DNA of 63,364 nucleotides from a virus. Both the position numbers and the translations under genes were made by a program. The notes beneath the pieces were generated by a model. The model saw only the letters and a program-made list of their open reading frames with translations. It was not told the origin of the DNA and did no database searches. Shown here one piece after another: positions 60,945 through 63,364 of the stretch; position 1 is the stretch's first letter; every line of letters starts with the position of its first letter. The stretch covers positions 1 to 63,364 of the IMG/VR virus record IMGVR_UViG_3300033978_000202; one strand, 5' to 3'.

Positions 60945-62539
60945 TTGGTTTCGTATGAGCGTGCCATTGTTATGATGGCATTGGTGGATAATATGGTGGT
61001 CGCTACGCTGATGGCGTTCTGTAGTGCTGAGCGTGTCACCTTCAGTGGGTCAATCACACCCATCTTGATTAGATCGCCCATCTGCTTGGTCTTTACATTG
61101 AGACCCACTCCCTCTTGAATGTCATGGGTATAATGGTCTTCAGCCTTCAGTCCTGCGTTCTCAAGGATCTGCTCAAGGGGCGCTTTAAGTGCTGTCTGCA
61201 GTATCTGTGCTGCTATGTCCTGCTCCTCTTGGGTGATCTCACCCAAAAGGTCGAAGACCTCAACTTCGTACAAGGCCTTACCACCACCGGGCAGGATACC
61301 CTCCTCAAGTGCGGAACGCACAGCATGCACCGCATCGTCAACCCTGTCGTACAACTCTTTCTGCTCAAGGTCAGTGTTTCCACCTACGTAGATCACTCCA
61401 ATGCCTCCCGTCAGGGAGGCAATGCGAGACAATATGTGATCCTTGTCAGCCTTCTTCTTAGCCACAGCATGCGCCTCCCAAAGCTGAGCCACACGCTCGT
61501 CAACCTTTTCAGGTTGGAGCTTGAGGTCAGATTTGATGATGATCGTGCTGTCTCTACCAACTATCACCTTGGCGGCATGGCCCAAGTCAGCGTAGCTGAT
61601 TTGACTCAGGTCATCACCCGTTTTCTCGCTGAAGTATGTCGCCCCTACTGACACCGCTAAGTCCTGCATCAGCTCATGCTGCTTGTACCCAAAGCTCGGA
61701 GGCTGTATCGCACAAAGCTTAAGGTTGTTCTTCATTACGTTAGCCGCAAGGGTGTTCACCACGTTTACGTGGCAGTTCGATACTATCAACAACTTCTTAC
61801 CCTCTTGGATAATTGGTTTCAATACCCCCTCGATCTGAAGAATGTTCCCAATCTCAATGTCAGCCACGAGCACCATCACGTCCTCAAACACACACTCGTC
61901 CCGACTCTGATCGTTAATGAACAGTGGGCTCATATACCCCCTGTCAATCTTTAGACCCTTGGTGGTCTCGGCATACGTCTCAGCCGTCTGACTCCGCTCC
62001 ACGGTAACAATCCCACTACGCCCCACGTCCTTATACACCTCGGCAATAATCCTACCTATCTCACGGTCATTGTTCGCAGAGATGGAGGCAATGTCCACAA
62101 GCATTGAGCTCGAGACTTTCTTGGCACGCCTGCGCAGCTTGTCCACCACCTTGCCACTTATGTCCACCATATTGCGTAGCACCTCGGTGCGGTTATGGTG
62201 TGGTTTAATGTGGCTGATGCCACCCTCCACAAGCGCCTCAGTCAAGACAATGGCTGTAGTCGTACCATCACCGGCAAGTGTTGCCGTACGATCCGCTGCC
62301 TCCTTCATCATCTTAACCGCAAGGTTCTCGACAGGGTCAATTAAGTCGACTGCTTTAGCCACGGTCACACCGTCTTTAGTGACGGTGATTCCGTGGGTAT
62401 GTTGGGGGGATTCTATAAGTACTGTATTACCGGAAGGTCCTAACGTGCTTTTTACCGCACCTGAAATCTTTTTGATACCGGAAACCAATTTAGCCTGCCC
62501 TTCTTCTGAAAAGAACAGTTCTTTAGGAGAGTATTCCAT
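60941..62539 (-). CDS. groEL: GroEL chaperonin
   Basis: At 532 residues it is close to full bacterial length. ATPase motifs are intact: STLGPSGNTV (31-40), TKDGVTVAK (54-62), GDGTTTA (90-96) and the catalytic Asp of VDDAVHAV near residue 400, followed by EEGILPGGG. The apical domain is divergent (for example PSFGYKQHELMQDLA instead of the usual PGFGDRRK). The usual Gly/Met-rich C-terminal tail is absent; the protein ends RSYETK. It is the first gene of a four-gene operon with its own consensus promoter. Confidence 0.93.
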   Translation of the reverse strand: MEYSPKELFFSEEGQAKLVSGIKKISGAVKSTLGPSGNTVLIESPQHTHGITVTKDGVTVAKAVDLIDPVENLAVKMMKEAADRTATLAGDGTTTAIVLTEALVEGGISHIKPHHNRTEVLRNMVDISGKVVDKLRRRAKKVSSSMLVDIASISANNDREIGRIIAEVYKDVGRSGIVTVERSQTAETYAETTKGLKIDRGYMSPLFINDQSRDECVFEDVMVLVADIEIGNILQIEGVLKPIIQEGKKLLIVSNCHVNVVNTLAANVMKNNLKLCAIQPPSFGYKQHELMQDLAVSVGATYFSEKTGDDLSQISYADLGHAAKVIVGRDSTIIIKSDLKLQPEKVDERVAQLWEAHAVAKKKADKDHILSRIASLTGGIGVIYVGGNTDLEQKELYDRVDDAVHAVRSALEEGILPGGGKALYEVEVFDLLGEITQEEQDIAAQILQTALKAPLEQILENAGLKAEDHYTHDIQEGVGLNVKTKQMGDLIKMGVIDPLKVTRSALQNAISVATTILSTNAIITMARSYETK

Positions 62540-62562
62540 TTGATTTGATTTGAATGTTCACA

Positions 62563-62593
62563 AAAATAATAATCTCGGTTCATTTGACAAAGC
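62563..62593 (-). promoter_or_regulatory. Promoter of the GroEL operon
   Basis: On the minus strand TTTG (62590-62593), 19 bases, then TATTTTTG (62563-62570): a full consensus match. The predicted start lies about 17 bases before the GroEL ATG. Confidence 0.8.
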
Positions 62594-62805
62594 TTATAGC
62601 AATAAATATTCAGAGAATAAAACTATTGCTATAAGTATGTCACAATCTTCCTCCCCTATTATATATATATATTTACCTCCTTTTATTAAGAAATTTATGA
62701 TTAGAGTTCATTTTCAAAATCGACATAATTGACAGTATATTAATAATCAATTAGTTAGACGACATAAAAACAACATAGTATTGATAGATAATCAGGTAAT
62801 ATATA
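62594..62805. other. AT-rich noncoding gap upstream of the GroEL promoter
   Basis: No gene is seen. The gap contains an alternating TA run (62662-62672) and the CGACAT-type words at 62719-62724 and 62760-62765, also found in the gap at 8204-8364. It could hold an origin or regulatory sites. Nothing more can be supported. Confidence 0.35.
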
Positions 62806-62841
62806 AAAACAAAAAGAGGGACCATAGAAATAGCCCCTCTT
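62801..62841 (-). terminator. Terminator of the gene at 62863
   Basis: AAGAGGG (62814-62820) pairs with CCCTCTT (62835-62841) around a 14-base loop. On the minus strand the stem is followed by a T-rich run (complement of 62801-62815). Confidence 0.75.
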
Positions 62842-62862
62842 CAAATCAACGATTGCTTGCCA

Positions 62863-63072
62863 TTAGTCATCGTCTTTCATACGAGACTCTCTTAAAGACT
62901 CTACCAAATCAGCTTTCATCTCAGCCTGAAACATTGCCTCACTCATAGTGGCAATCTTCTCAGCACGCTTCAACTCCTTCTTAATTTGTACAGCCTGTTG
63001 GATACCGGTAACATCGTTAGGACGGGTGTTAATCAACCTCCCGTTCTTAACTGTAAGATCATTGTATTTCAT
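62863..63072 (-). CDS. Hypothetical helical protein, first gene of the minus arm
   Basis: This 69-residue protein begins KYNDLTVKNGRLINTRPNDV, followed by charged helices (QAVQIKKELKRAEKIATMSE). The intact frame, a -7-like TATATTTG at 63089-63096 and a terminator downstream support a real monocistronic gene. It faces the gene at 450 across the divergent control region, so it may be an early regulator; that is inference. Confidence 0.65.
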   Translation of the reverse strand: MKYNDLTVKNGRLINTRPNDVTGIQQAVQIKKELKRAEKIATMSEAMFQAEMKADLVESLRESRMKDDD

Positions 63073-63128
63073 AACTACGTAGTTTCCTCAAATATAAAAA
63101 AAATTTAGATACCCGTAGTGCGGAGGTA

Positions 63129-63364
63129 ATATACCGGTTTTGCGCAGATGGACCCGATCCGAAAACGACTTTGTTTTGAAGGGGTGGGGGTCTGAAATGG
63201 TCGGGCTCTTGCGGATTTTTTGCCTTTTTCCCTCCTGCTCCTGCTCCTGCGCCCTGCTCCTGCTCCCTGTCTTGCGTCCGCTCCTCCTCCCCTCCGGTCC
63301 TCCGGTTACCGGTCACCGGCTGCCGGTCCTCCTCCGGTTGCGCCCCTCCTCCCCTCCGCCCTGT
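63129..63364. repeat. Right copy of the terminal direct repeat
   Basis: It matches bases 1-230 except for one extra CTCCTG unit (63232-63249 holds three units). Collapsing the overlap gives a genome of about 63.13 kb. The 6-bp length difference suggests slippage in this microsatellite, either in the phage population or between two real terminal copies. Confidence 0.95.

Noticed and set aside
63059-63316. 85-codon minus-strand ORF in the right terminal repeat
   Set aside because: Low-complexity Glu/Arg/Gly product of the same tract; it also overlaps the start of the more convincing gene at 62863-63072.
1-63364. Integrase, excisionase, CRISPR array, tRNA or insertion sequence
   Set aside because: Looked for recombinase motifs, regularly spaced repeats, cloverleaf sequences and transposase genes; none could be supported.

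Overview
The window looks like one complete tailed-phage genome of about 63.1 kb, assembled with overlapping ends: bases 1-230 recur at 63129-63364, with one 6-bp difference. The host is probably a Bacteroidetes/Flavobacteriia-type bacterium. Several start regions carry the promoter pattern TTTG-N19-TAnnTTTG of that phylum, and most genes have A-rich leaders rather than Shine-Dalgarno sites. The virion genes (short-tail/podovirus type: portal, capsid, connectors, long nozzle protein, ejection proteins) follow an order like that of crAss-like and related Bacteroidetes podoviruses. I cannot assign a genus. I see no integrase, lysogeny repressor, tRNA, DNA polymerase or RNA polymerase, so it appears lytic and dependent on host polymerases.

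Layout: a divergent GC-rich, pyrimidine-rich control region spans the joined ends (63073-63364/1-449). The plus arm (450-13538) opens with an accessory block: an unknown protein, an amidoligase, two hammerhead ribozymes flanking a small membrane protein, two hypothetical proteins, and a glutaminase-cyclotransferase-zinc ribbon fusion. Small proteins follow, then the replication and recombination set: a DnaA-domain-IV-like protein, a Sak3-like annealing protein, a RecE-like exonuclease, an SSB-like protein, a primase-helicase, an SF2 helicase, a VRR-NUC nuclease, a second DnaA-domain-IV-like protein and a second possible nuclease. The minus arm (63072 down to 13531) carries virion and lysis genes. 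In transcription order these are: a GroEL - PGDYG/Acb2-like - zinc ribbon - GroES operon; small basic virion-type proteins; endolysin and holin candidates; two very large repeat-rich tail fibres; a tail protein with an intein-like Hint domain; a GroES-fold-like protein; a 2OG-Fe(II) oxygenase; small and large terminase; portal; scaffold-like protein; major capsid protein; connectors; nozzle; Cys-rich appendage proteins; and three ejection proteins ending in a 2752-residue giant. One plus-strand winged-helix regulator (59633-60094) sits inside the minus arm.

The most unusual elements are two. First, a type III and a type I hammerhead ribozyme flank a 77-codon membrane-protein gene and would excise a 343-nt RNA. 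Second, a 16-bp quasi-palindrome, GTGTCTTCAAAGACAC, occurs eight times exactly, both between and inside genes. All functions are read by eye from the sequence. Family names rest on recalled motifs and were not searched.
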